A DNA stretch of 64,000 nucleotides from assembly GCA_021741245.1 (NCBI GenBank), contig JAIOYF010000014.1:17613-81612 (forward strand). The letters run 5' to 3'. The translations under genes were made by a program, and so were the position numbers. Under the pieces are notes generated by a model, which was given only the letters and a program-made list of their open reading frames with translations, made no database searches and was not told where the DNA came from. Of the stretch, positions 47,098 through 55,198 are shown piece by piece. Positions within the stretch are counted from its first letter, which is position 1, and each line of letters begins with the position of its first letter. The stretch is from Paracoccaceae bacterium (GTDB lineage: Bacteria; Pseudomonadota; Alphaproteobacteria; Rhodobacterales; Rhodobacteraceae).

Positions 47098-48032
47098 GCT
47101 TTTCCGTGACAGAGCCAAGCCGGGGCACCAAATGGTTCGCGGGTCTTTTGGTGGTCGGCTATGCAATTATCACGCTGATCCCTCTGCTGTGGATTGTCGC
47201 CACAGGCTTCAAATCCCCCACGGATTCCATTGCCTATCCGCCCATTGTGGTTTTTGAACCCACGCTTGAGGGCTATGTGAACCTGTTTACTGACCGCACC
47301 CGTGCGACGCCCGAAATGCTGGAAGCAGCGGGCCCGCCCACCACCTGGTATGAGGAAATCACCCGCAACCGTGGCACCGTCATCTCTGGCCCCTCACGCT
47401 ATGGCGAACGATTTCTGAACTCGGTCATCATCGGGTTTGGTTCAACGGCCCTGACCATGATCCTTGGAACGGCCGCCGCTTATGCCTTCAGCCGGTTCCG
47501 CGTGCCATTGAAGGATGATCTGCTGTTTTTCATCCTGTCCACCCGGATGATGCCGCCGATTGCCGTGGCGATCCCGATCTTCCTGATGTTCCGAAATCTG
47601 GGATTGAACGACACCCACTTGGGCATGATCTTGCTTTACACAGCAGTGAACCTGTCGCTGTCTGTCTGGCTGCTAAAGGGGTTTATCGATGAAATCCCGA
47701 TCGAGTATGAAGAAGCCGCTCTGATCGATGGCTACACCCGGTTTCAGGCGTTCTATAAGGTTGTGTTGCCCCAAGCGGCGACGGGTATCGCCTCCACAGC
47801 AATCTTTTGTCTGATCTTTGCGTGGAATGAATATGCCTTTGCGGTTCTGCTGACGTCGGGCACTGCCCAGACAGCGCCGCCATTCATCCCCACCATCATC
47901 GGAACCAGTGGCAAAGATTGGCCCGCGGTTGCGGCCGGTGCCACGATCTTCCTTGTTCCGGTGATGGTCTTCACGGTTTTGCTTCGCAAGCATCTGCTGC
48001 GCGGGATCACCTTTGGAGCGGTTCGCAAATGA
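47094..48032 (+). CDS. ABC importer permease (MalG/UgpE type)
   Basis: A 312-residue inner-membrane subunit. It has six helices and the EAA coupling loop IEYEEAALIDGYTRFQAF. A periplasmic loop (about 50-100) is longer than in many MalG-type permeases. It overlaps the first permease by 4 bp and the small membrane-protein gene downstream by 4 bp. Confidence 0.93.
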   Translation: MSFSVTEPSRGTKWFAGLLVVGYAIITLIPLLWIVATGFKSPTDSIAYPPIVVFEPTLEGYVNLFTDRTRATPEMLEAAGPPTTWYEEITRNRGTVISGPSRYGERFLNSVIIGFGSTALTMILGTAAAYAFSRFRVPLKDDLLFFILSTRMMPPIAVAIPIFLMFRNLGLNDTHLGMILLYTAVNLSLSVWLLKGFIDEIPIEYEEAALIDGYTRFQAFYKVVLPQAATGIASTAIFCLIFAWNEYAFAVLLTSGTAQTAPPFIPTIIGTSGKDWPAVAAGATIFLVPVMVFTVLLRKHLLRGITFGAVRK

Positions 48033-48217
48033 TGGATATTGTCAAAGCCATGCTGCGGTTTCGCCGCGGACCTTGGGAAATGCTCGCCACGATCCTGATC
48101 GCCCTTGGGGTGGTGATGCTGATGCAGCCCTTTGCGCTGGTTCTTTACAGCTATTCCTTTGTTGTGACCCTTGTCGGCACGGTGATGTTTATCATCGTCA
48201 GCCACTTCCCGGAGTAA
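48029..48217 (+). CDS. Small two-helix membrane protein in the importer operon
   Basis: A 62-residue protein (MMDIVKAMLR start) with two hydrophobic stretches (about 18-35 and 38-58) separated by a short turn. It overlaps the permease stop (ATGA-type junction at 48029) and ends 4 bp before the VOC gene, so it is clearly in the operon. I do not recognise a family. Some polyol importers (rhizobial Glp type) also carry a small membrane protein of unknown role in this position, but similarity cannot be shown here. Confidence 0.75.
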   Translation: MMDIVKAMLRFRRGPWEMLATILIALGVVMLMQPFALVLYSYSFVVTLVGTVMFIIVSHFPE

Positions 48218-48221
48218 GTGC

Positions 48222-48602
48222 ATGCTGGAAAAGCTCTGCCCAATCCTGCCGTCACGCGACATCGAGGCGACTGAACGTTTTTACGAACGTCTGGGGTTTG
48301 TCACGGTCCATGCGGAGGTTGATGAGTATCTGCTGATGAAACGCGATGGCGCCGAGGTTCACTTCTTTTTCGCCAAGGACCACAATCCGGCCACCTGTGA
48401 CCACGGAGCCTATTTGCGCCCCTCGGACGTGAATGCATTTTCGGCCGAGGTAGAGACGTTGGGTCTTCCGAAAGACAACGCCTTTCCCAAGTTCTGGCCC
48501 GCCGAAGACAAGGTCTGGGGAATGCGCGAAGCAATCCTATGGGACCCGGATGGAAATTTGATCCGCGCAGGACAGGAAATACCAAATTGGCCCAAATCGT
48601 AA
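48222..48602 (+). CDS. VOC-superfamily (glyoxalase/bleomycin-resistance-like) protein
   Basis: A 126-residue protein of the vicinal-oxygen-chelate fold: IEATERFYERLGF, a beta-rich core, and the closing AILWDPDGNLIRAGQ motif. VOC proteins include metalloenzymes that act on small aldehydes and antibiotic-sequestering proteins. Located inside an importer operon with a dihydroxyacetone kinase, it could handle methylglyoxal or a related by-product, but this is inference. The stop overlaps the next ATPase gene by 16 bp. Confidence 0.82.
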   Translation: MLEKLCPILPSRDIEATERFYERLGFVTVHAEVDEYLLMKRDGAEVHFFFAKDHNPATCDHGAYLRPSDVNAFSAEVETLGLPKDNAFPKFWPAEDKVWGMREAILWDPDGNLIRAGQEIPNWPKS

Positions 48603-49684
48603 TCAAGAACCTCAAAAAGAGCTTTGGCGATTTCGTTGCCGTGCAATCGTCCAGTTTCACCGTCGAAGATGGTGAGTTCTTCATGCTGCTTGGTCCTTCG
48701 GGATGTGGCAAGACCACCACCCTGCGGATGATGGCGGGGCTGGAACTGCCCACCAGTGGAGAGATTTATATCGATGGCGAAGAGGTCGGCCAAAAACCCG
48801 CGAGCCAGCGTGATATTGCCTTTGTTTTCCAGATGTTCGCACTTTACCCGCATATGAATGTGGGCAAGAACATCAGCTATCCGCTGGTCAATCAGGGCAT
48901 GCCGCGTGCGCAGATCAAAAAGAAGGTCCATGAGATTGCCGAAATTCTTGGCATCACAGACATTCTGAACAAGCCAGTGGGGGGGCTATCCAGCGGCGAC
49001 CGGCAGCGCGTCGCGCTTGGCCGCGCCATTGTGCGTAACCCAAAGGCGTTCTTCATGGATGAACCCCTTGGCGCATTGGATGCAGAATTCCGGGAGCATA
49101 TGGCCGAGGAACTGCGCGCCCTTCATGACCGGATGGGGGCCACGACCGTCTATGTGACGCATGACCAGCTTGAGGCGATGCAAATGGGCGACAAGATTGT
49201 GGTGATGAACCATGGCGTCGTGGAACAGTTCGGGGTGCCACAAGACATTTATGACTGGCCCGCAACCAAGTTCGTGGCGCAGTTCATCGGCTCACCACCA
49301 ATGAATTTCCTCGACTTTAATGGGACGGTGGGCAAGGGCGCTGTTGAGGTGCGGTTGCATGATATTGCCATGGCGATCCCGGCCAGTTTGGACGGCGCCA
49401 ATGGCGCGCTGACGTTCGGGGTGCGGCCCGAGCATGTTCGGTTGGACGATGCCGCGCCTTATCGGGGCAGGGTTAAGGCCACTGAATATCTGGGCACGAC
49501 GCAGATCATCACGCTTGATACGCCCAACGGGGTTATCAAGGCGCGGGTGGCCAGTTCTGATGCTGTGAAGCTTGGTGCCATGACAGGCCTGTCGTTCGAT
49601 CCGCGCACCATCACCTTGTTCGATGGCCCGTCGGGAAGGGCGCTTCGCTCGCATGCAAATCAGGGGGTGTTGGCGCGTGGCTGA
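48587..49684 (+). CDS. ABC importer ATPase 1 (MalK/UgpC type)
   Basis: A 365-residue ATPase. Walker A is GPSGCGKT (36-43), the Q-loop is VFQMFALYPH, and Walker B is FFMDEPLGALDAE. The ABC signature reads LSSGDRQRV (134-142) instead of LSGGQQQR, an unusual change. The C-terminal regulatory TOBE-type domain starts near 240. The start is TTG 48587 (MAQIVIKNLKKSFG), with AGGAAA upstream and a 16-bp overlap with the VOC gene; no ATG fits. Confidence 0.9.
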   Translation: MAQIVIKNLKKSFGDFVAVQSSSFTVEDGEFFMLLGPSGCGKTTTLRMMAGLELPTSGEIYIDGEEVGQKPASQRDIAFVFQMFALYPHMNVGKNISYPLVNQGMPRAQIKKKVHEIAEILGITDILNKPVGGLSSGDRQRVALGRAIVRNPKAFFMDEPLGALDAEFREHMAEELRALHDRMGATTVYVTHDQLEAMQMGDKIVVMNHGVVEQFGVPQDIYDWPATKFVAQFIGSPPMNFLDFNGTVGKGAVEVRLHDIAMAIPASLDGANGALTFGVRPEHVRLDDAAPYRGRVKATEYLGTTQIITLDTPNGVIKARVASSDAVKLGAMTGLSFDPRTITLFDGPSGRALRSHANQGVLARG

Positions 49685-50672
49685 AGTTGTCCTGAACGGC
49701 GTCACAAAATCCTTTGGTGCGGACGTCGCGCTGACCGATGTGACGATGACGATTCCCGATGGTTCTTTCGTTGTCCTGTTGGGGCCAACGGGCGCGGGGA
49801 AAACGACCACCCTGCGCATGGTGTCAGGTCTGGACGTGCCAGATCATGGCCAGATCAGCATCGGCGGGCGTGATATGGCAGGGCTGAGTCCGGCGCAGCG
49901 CGATGTCGCAATGGTGTTTCAGCAATACTCGCTCTACCCCCATCTGACCGTGCGTCAGAACCTTGAATTCCCGCTGAAATCCCCGAACCTGCGCACCCCG
50001 CAGGCGGAAATTGACCGCAAGGTTAGTGCCGTGGCCGAGGTTTTGCAGATCAGCCATAAGCTGGACAACAAGGCGACCGCCCTTTCAGGCGGCGAAATGC
50101 AGCGCGTTTCGATTGGTCGCGCACTGGTGCGCAGCCCGCTGGTCTATCTGATGGATGAGCCGCTGAGTTCGCTTGACGCCAAGTTGCGCGCCGATCTGCG
50201 GATCGAGTTGAAAAGCATTCAGGCAGATTCGGGCGCGACGCTGCTTTACGTGACCCATGATCAGATTGAGGCGATGACCATGGCCACCCATGTCGGCGTT
50301 CTGGACAAGGGCAGGCTTGTCCAATTTGGCAGCCCTCGCGAAATCTACGAAAACCCGGTCAGCGTTTATGCAGCCAGTCGGCTGGGGCAACCGCGCATCA
50401 ACATCTTGCCCGCCGATCTCTTTGGTGGTGCGCCCAGCCGCGCCACGCACATTGGCCTGCGCCCTGAACAGATCATTCAGGGCGAAGGCGAAGACAGCCT
50501 TGTGCAGCGGGTGGAGCATCTGGGTGATCAGACCCGCCTGCACCTGATCTTCAAGGCGCATCAAATGATCACTGTGACAAACGCGCATACGACTCTGAAA
50601 GAAGGCGATGCCGTAAAAATCCGCCCAAACAAACCATACTACTTCGACGCCACTGGCGCTCGTTTGGCCTGA
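49677..50672 (+). CDS. ABC importer ATPase 2 (MalK/UgpC type)
   Basis: A 331-residue ATPase. It has Walker A GPTGAGKT (36-43), a normal signature LSGGEMQRVSIGRAL (136 on), Walker B VYLMDEPLSSLDAK, and a C-terminal TOBE domain. GTG 49677 is the start (MAEVVLNGVTKSFG), 8 bp inside ATPase 1 after CAGGGGG. Two ATPase genes in one importer suggest a heterodimer; this one has the better signature. Confidence 0.92.
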   Translation: MAEVVLNGVTKSFGADVALTDVTMTIPDGSFVVLLGPTGAGKTTTLRMVSGLDVPDHGQISIGGRDMAGLSPAQRDVAMVFQQYSLYPHLTVRQNLEFPLKSPNLRTPQAEIDRKVSAVAEVLQISHKLDNKATALSGGEMQRVSIGRALVRSPLVYLMDEPLSSLDAKLRADLRIELKSIQADSGATLLYVTHDQIEAMTMATHVGVLDKGRLVQFGSPREIYENPVSVYAASRLGQPRINILPADLFGGAPSRATHIGLRPEQIIQGEGEDSLVQRVEHLGDQTRLHLIFKAHQMITVTNAHTTLKEGDAVKIRPNKPYYFDATGARLA

Positions 50673-50684
50673 GGGAGAGGGACC

Positions 50685-52304
50685 ATGAAGCAATTCATCA
50701 ATACCAAAGAGAACATGGTGACCGAAGCCATAGACGGAACCATTGCTGCCTCTGGCGGCAAGTTGGCTCGTCTGGATGGGTATCCACACATCCGTGTCGT
50801 GGTGCGGGCGGATTGGGACAAGTCCAAGGTCGCCTTGGTTTCCGGCGGTGGATCGGGGCATGAGCCCGCCCATGCTGGCTTTGTTGGTGCGGGGATGCTG
50901 ACCGCCGCCGTCTGTGGTGATGTCTTCGCCTCGCCCTCGGTTGACGCCGTTCTGGCGGGTATTCTGGCGGTGACGGGGCCTGCGGGCTGTTTGCTGATCG
51001 TCAAGAACTATACGGGCGACCGACTGAACTTTGGCCTTGCTGCCGAACGGGCGCGGGCGTTTGGCCATAAGGTCAGCATGGTCATCGTGGATGACGATGT
51101 TGCCCTGCCTGATCTGCCACAGGCGAGGGGGCTGGCAGGAACATTGTTTGTGCACAAGATTGCAGGCGCAATGGCCGAAAACGGCGATGATCTTGAGGCC
51201 TGCACCATCGCCGCAGAACGGGTGATCAAGGCCAGCCGAAGCATCGGAATGTCCCTTGATACCTGCACCGTGCCCGGATCTGTGAAAGAGGACCGCATTC
51301 CCCACGGCATGGCCGAACTCGGCCTGGGTATCCATGGTGAGGCGGGCGTGGAACAGGTTGCGTCAAACGGGGCAAAGGACGCGATTGCCAAGGCCATTGA
51401 AAAGCTTGCGTCCACCATGCCATCGACCCCGCATGTCGCGCTGATCAACAACCTTGGCGGCTCGTCCGTCCTTGAGATGTCGATCCTTGCCCATGAATTG
51501 CTGGCCTCACCTGTTGGGGATCGGATCAAGTTTGTCGTGGGGCCCGCGGCCATGATGACGGCGCTTGATATGCACGGCTTTTCGGTTTCCGTGATGGAAT
51601 TGGCCGAGGGCGATGCCGCTTTGCTTGGGCAACAAGTGGCTTGTCCGGGTTGGCCAGGCTGCAAGCCCATTCACCCGATCCAAGTGCGGCCCTTGCCAGA
51701 CGGATTGTCACCCATCCGTGCCCCGGCCTCTGCTCATGCGCCAACCAAGGCGTTTCTGACAGGGTGCTGCAAGGTTCTGATCGCGTCAGAGGATGACCTG
51801 AACGCGCTGGACGCCAAATCTGGTGACGGCGACACAGGCTCTACCTTGGCGGGGGCCGCGCGGGCTTTGATCGATGCCATGGATACGCTGCCACTGGCCG
51901 ACCATACGCAGCTCTATCGGGCGATCGGGCTGGAACTAAGCCAGACCATGGGTGGTTCTTCGGGCGTTTTGCTTGCGATCTTCTTTGCGGCTGCAGGCGA
52001 CGCATCGTCATCGGGGTTGCCGATGCGCGAGGCCTTGCAGATCGGGCTGGATCGGATGCGGCAGATCGGTGGGGCCAATCCGGGGGATCGGACGATGGTC
52101 GATGCGCTGATGCCCGCATTGGATGCGCTCCCCTTGGGGCTGGACCATTCTGCTGCGGCGGCACGGGCAGGGGCAAATTTCACCTCAACGCTCACCGTCG
52201 CAAAGGCTGGACGATCTGCCTATATCAACCCTGATCAGCTTATCGGTCATGTTGACCCCGGTGCCGAAGCTGTTGCGCGGTTGTTTGAGCATTTGGCCTC
52301 TTGA
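50685..52304 (+). CDS. dhaK: ATP-dependent dihydroxyacetone kinase (fused DhaK-DhaL)
   Basis: A 539-residue single-chain kinase. The K domain (about 1-330) has the glycine loop SGGGSGHEPAHAGFVGAGML, and the substrate is held by His217 in GIHGEAG. The L domain (about 355-539) contains the Mg-ATP site KSGDGDTGSTL and GGSSGVL. It phosphorylates dihydroxyacetone, and relatives act on erythrulose. As the last gene of the importer operon, 12 bp after ATPase 2, it suggests that the operon takes up a compound metabolised to a ketotriose or tetrulose. Confidence 0.93.
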   Translation: MKQFINTKENMVTEAIDGTIAASGGKLARLDGYPHIRVVVRADWDKSKVALVSGGGSGHEPAHAGFVGAGMLTAAVCGDVFASPSVDAVLAGILAVTGPAGCLLIVKNYTGDRLNFGLAAERARAFGHKVSMVIVDDDVALPDLPQARGLAGTLFVHKIAGAMAENGDDLEACTIAAERVIKASRSIGMSLDTCTVPGSVKEDRIPHGMAELGLGIHGEAGVEQVASNGAKDAIAKAIEKLASTMPSTPHVALINNLGGSSVLEMSILAHELLASPVGDRIKFVVGPAAMMTALDMHGFSVSVMELAEGDAALLGQQVACPGWPGCKPIHPIQVRPLPDGLSPIRAPASAHAPTKAFLTGCCKVLIASEDDLNALDAKSGDGDTGSTLAGAARALIDAMDTLPLADHTQLYRAIGLELSQTMGGSSGVLLAIFFAAAGDASSSGLPMREALQIGLDRMRQIGGANPGDRTMVDALMPALDALPLGLDHSAAAARAGANFTSTLTVAKAGRSAYINPDQLIGHVDPGAEAVARLFEHLAS

Positions 52305-52454
52305 TTGGACGGCGCCACTTGGGATCGTCGGGGGGCCTTGCCGCCCCGGGGCAGTTGGCTTGGCGAAACGTTCAGTTCATAGTGGTCCCACAAACCTTGA
52401 TGCCACCACCAAAGGCATACGCCGTGGCAGCACGCATAACCGGAGAGATGCCGA

Positions 52455-53048
52455 ATGTGGGAAGAACGCTTTGCCACGCCTGACTACTTGTTTGGCACCG
52501 AACCGGCAGAGTTCGTGTGCCGTGAGGCCGTACGACTGGCGCCCAGATCCGATGTGTTGTGCCTCGCGGATGGTGAGGGGCGCAATTCCGTCTACTTGGC
52601 CGGGTTGGGACATCGGGTCGTTGCGATGGAAATGGCACCATCCGCCATCGCCAAAGCTCGGGCTTTGGCTGCGGCTCGGGGTGTCACGGTCGACATTCAG
52701 CAGGCCGATATTGCCACGTGGGATTGGAAACCCGACCAGTATGACGCGATATTTGCCGTCTTTATCCAGTTTGCGCCGCCATCTCTGCGGGATGCGATCT
52801 TTGCGGGGATGATCCGCACGCTGCGTCCCGGGGGGTTGGTATTCTTGCATGGCTATACCCCAAAGCAGTTGGCGTTTGGAACAGGCGGCCCGAAGGTGAT
52901 TGAAAACCTGTACACCTCAGAACTGCTGGCCAAAAGCTTCGAGGGTCTGAGGATTGAGCATATGCTGACATATGAGGCAGAGCTTGACGAGGGAAGTGCG
53001 CACCATGGCCGCTCTGCCCTGATAGACCTGATCGCGCGCAAGGTTTGA
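52455..53048 (+). CDS. SAM-dependent methyltransferase (TehB-like)
   Basis: A 197-residue class I methyltransferase. N-terminal MWEERFATPDYLFGTEPAEF and the SAM loop LCLADGEGRNSVYLAGLG (about 35-52) fit the TehB/tellurite-resistance branch, with post-motif PGGLVFLHGYTPKQL. GGAG lies about 11 bases before the ATG. It is 150 bp after the kinase gene and may have its own promoter. The physiological substrate is unknown; tellurite or thiopurine methylation are family possibilities. Confidence 0.87.
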   Translation: MWEERFATPDYLFGTEPAEFVCREAVRLAPRSDVLCLADGEGRNSVYLAGLGHRVVAMEMAPSAIAKARALAAARGVTVDIQQADIATWDWKPDQYDAIFAVFIQFAPPSLRDAIFAGMIRTLRPGGLVFLHGYTPKQLAFGTGGPKVIENLYTSELLAKSFEGLRIEHMLTYEAELDEGSAHHGRSALIDLIARKV

Positions 53049-53070
53049 TCCATGCGCCGCGGGCTGACCC

Positions 53071-53089
53071 TTGGCACCTGAGGTGCCAA
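53071..53089. promoter_or_regulatory. Perfect 19-bp palindrome downstream of the methyltransferase
   Basis: TTGGCACCT (53071-53079) and AGGTGCCAA (53081-53089) flank a single G. It is 22 bp after the methyltransferase stop. As a one-base loop is too tight for a good hairpin and no U-tract follows, it may be a protein-binding site for the OmpA-like gene downstream; a terminator role is possible. Confidence 0.45.
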
Positions 53090-53120
53090 TTGGGCGAGGT
53101 CGTCTCACAAGGGCAAACCC

Positions 53121-53342
53121 GTGTCAGGCCATGAAGACGGGTGCGGAGATTTGGCCGCCCAAAGCCCCAGTGAACACGCCGCCACCAGACGCAAGCATCT
53201 GCGCAATCTGGTCCATTTTCAGTCGGTTCCACTGGTGGGCCTATTCGGGGTGCATTTTCTGTTTTTCGTGGCCGTTTTTGTCTTTAACATGATCCAAGGG
53301 TGCAGGAACGAAGGGCCAGCATGGTGCATAACGGTCGGATGA
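53121..53342 (+). CDS. Possible small membrane protein upstream of the OmpA-like gene
   Basis: A 73-codon reading frame with GTG start (AAGGG upstream), a polar N-terminus, and one convincing hydrophobic segment (VPLVGLFGVHFLFFVAVFVF, about 36-55). It overlaps the OmpA-like gene start. I do not recognise it; it may not be a real gene. Confidence 0.25.
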   Translation: MSGHEDGCGDLAAQSPSEHAATRRKHLRNLVHFQSVPLVGLFGVHFLFFVAVFVFNMIQGCRNEGPAWCITVG

Positions 53343-53983
53343 TTATGGGCGCAGTGGCGCTGTGTTTGATGGTGATGGCTGGCAAGATGCAAGCGCAGAC
53401 CGTCACGCTGGAAGATTTTGACTTCGGCGAGAGCACGACAGCCCCGGCCAGTTCAGGCGGTCTGGGCGCTTGCTTGCTGGACCCAGGTGCCTGCACAGAA
53501 GCGGGGATTTCGGTTGGTGCGGCCCTCAGCATCGATGATGTGGTAAATCTGGGGATTATCGACCGCAGTGAAGTGGCAGATCAGCCTGCCCTTGCTGCAG
53601 CCTCTGCATCCGGGCAATCCGACACTGCCATGCCTTTGCCCTCTATCGATATCGAGATTTTCTTTGACTATAACGTGGCCGATATCCGTGCTGATCAATG
53701 GCCACGCCTGACCGAACTGGCGCAAACCCTTGCCAAGCCCGAGTTTGATGGCTTTACCATCGCCTTTATCGGCCACACCGATGCCAAGGGGTCAGCCGAT
53801 TACAACCGCGACCTGTCTTTCCGGCGGGCGCAATCGGTGGCTTCTTTCGTCGAAAGTGTTTCCGGGGTGGGGCCGGGGCGGATCACGGCCACGGGCATCG
53901 GTTCTGATCGGTTAAAGACATTGGCCGATCCGTTCAGTGCCCTCAACCGGCGTGTTCAGTTGGTTCTGGTTCCGCGCGGTTAG
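53321..53983 (+). CDS. OmpA-family peptidoglycan-associated protein
   Basis: A 220-residue exported protein. The signal peptide is about 1-26 (MAGKMQAQ end). Residues 27-105 are of unknown fold, followed by a C-terminal OmpA-like domain (about 108-220). The peptidoglycan-binding residues are in GHTDAKGSADYNRDLSFRRA and the closing FSALNRRVQLVLV. ATG 53321 is chosen because AAGGG lies 5 bases upstream; later in-frame ATGs would shorten the signal peptide. The stop codon interlocks with that of the convergent caspase gene (4 bp overlap). Confidence 0.88.
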   Translation: MVHNGRMIMGAVALCLMVMAGKMQAQTVTLEDFDFGESTTAPASSGGLGACLLDPGACTEAGISVGAALSIDDVVNLGIIDRSEVADQPALAAASASGQSDTAMPLPSIDIEIFFDYNVADIRADQWPRLTELAQTLAKPEFDGFTIAFIGHTDAKGSADYNRDLSFRRAQSVASFVESVSGVGPGRITATGIGSDRLKTLADPFSALNRRVQLVLVPRG

Positions 53984-55185
53984 TCGATCACATAGCGGCG
54001 AAACTGAAAATAGTTTTGCAAGGGTTCGGCAAGCTGGCCCTCTTCCTTACCGTCGGACAGGTTTTGCACCAAGGCGCGCAGAAGGGTTTTTTTCCTTTCC
54101 TTGTTCTCAATCCCCTGAGGCACACAAAAGAAGCCGAATAGATTGGCCCCTTTCTCATCTTGCTCTTGCACCACCAAACCATAGCGCGACCCGGGCGAGA
54201 TTTCGTATCTGGTCTGTCCGCCAGCCATGGCGATGGTTTTGAAATAGGAAAGAGGGACCGGCGTGACCCGGCCCGAAGGTGCAACATTTACAAAGGCAGG
54301 CGTGCATCCCGGCTGCACATCGGCCACGACAGAAACCTCTTGGCCCACGTCTACACGGGGCGGATAGACTGTGAGAAGCGAGCGGTTTACCCCCTCGACC
54401 ACGGCGGGGGCATTGGTCCCGTGTGGGGGCACAAAGTAAAACTCCCGCTGCATTTGCGACAATTGTTGCGGGCGCTGTGTGCCGCCGGTTTCTTGCATCA
54501 CATCTGCTGTCACGCGCTTCATCAGCAATGACACCTCGATGCCCGGAAACGGGATGTTGCGCGCAAGGGCACGGGCAAAGGGCGAGTTTTCTCCCTCGCC
54601 ATCTGCGGCCGTTGTATTGGGAAGTGTGGCAAAGGCCACCAGCATGTCACCCGTGGTTTGCACCACGGCAAGGCCACGCTGCAGCCCCGCGCTGCGCGTG
54701 TTGCCCGAAGATTGCGCCAAAAGCGCCTCGGCAAAGGGGTTGTTGCGGCAGGCGTCCAGAAAGATCAGGCTGATCGGCACCTGTTCCAATCCACGGGTCA
54801 GATCTGACAGGGCGATGCCCTCGCGCGCTATGGCCGAGGCGCTGGAGAGTTTGGCATCTACCGGCATCAGGTAATTTTCGCCATCTTTCTGGATGCCATG
54901 GCCCGCGTAGTAGACCACTGCCACATCTGCGGTGCGGGCCGCAGTCACAAAGGTGTCGATGGCTTGCCCCATCGCGTCTTCGTCCAGATCATGCGTCGCC
55001 GTGACGGCAAACCCGGCGTCAGTCAAGGATCGTGCGACAAGATCTGCATCATTGGCGGCATTGCGCAAACGCCCGATGGTTTCGTAGCCGCCATTTCCCA
55101 TGACAAGGGCCACGCGGGTTTCCGCAAGGCAGGCATCCGCATGAACGGCCAGCATGACTGCCAACACAAGACGGGCAAGGATCAT
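53980..55185 (-). CDS. Exported caspase-family (C14) peptidase
   Basis: A 401-residue protein with a signal peptide (about 1-21, CLAE end) and a caspase-like p20 domain at about 23-250. The catalytic dyad is His96 in YYAGHGIQ and Cys146 in LDACRNNPF, with ALVMGNGGYE, RLRNAANDA and TLPNTTAADG also typical. The C-terminal 150 residues (VNRSLLTVYPPRVDVGQEV onward) are a separate beta-rich domain of unknown role. Bacterial caspase-like proteins of this type cleave proteins after Arg or Lys or serve in stress and death pathways. It lies 13 bp behind the ClpP-like gene on the same strand, so the two are probably co-expressed. Confidence 0.9.
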   Translation of the reverse strand: MILARLVLAVMLAVHADACLAETRVALVMGNGGYETIGRLRNAANDADLVARSLTDAGFAVTATHDLDEDAMGQAIDTFVTAARTADVAVVYYAGHGIQKDGENYLMPVDAKLSSASAIAREGIALSDLTRGLEQVPISLIFLDACRNNPFAEALLAQSSGNTRSAGLQRGLAVVQTTGDMLVAFATLPNTTAADGEGENSPFARALARNIPFPGIEVSLLMKRVTADVMQETGGTQRPQQLSQMQREFYFVPPHGTNAPAVVEGVNRSLLTVYPPRVDVGQEVSVVADVQPGCTPAFVNVAPSGRVTPVPLSYFKTIAMAGGQTRYEISPGSRYGLVVQEQDEKGANLFGFFCVPQGIENKERKKTLLRALVQNLSDGKEEGQLAEPLQNYFQFRRYVID

Positions 55186-55198
55186 CGGTTGACCACCA

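Noticed and set aside
50085..51335. Long minus-strand frame (416 codons) opposite ATPase 2 and the kinase
   Set aside because: Antisense to two genes with intact catalytic motifs; composition is typical of a shadow frame in GC-rich DNA.
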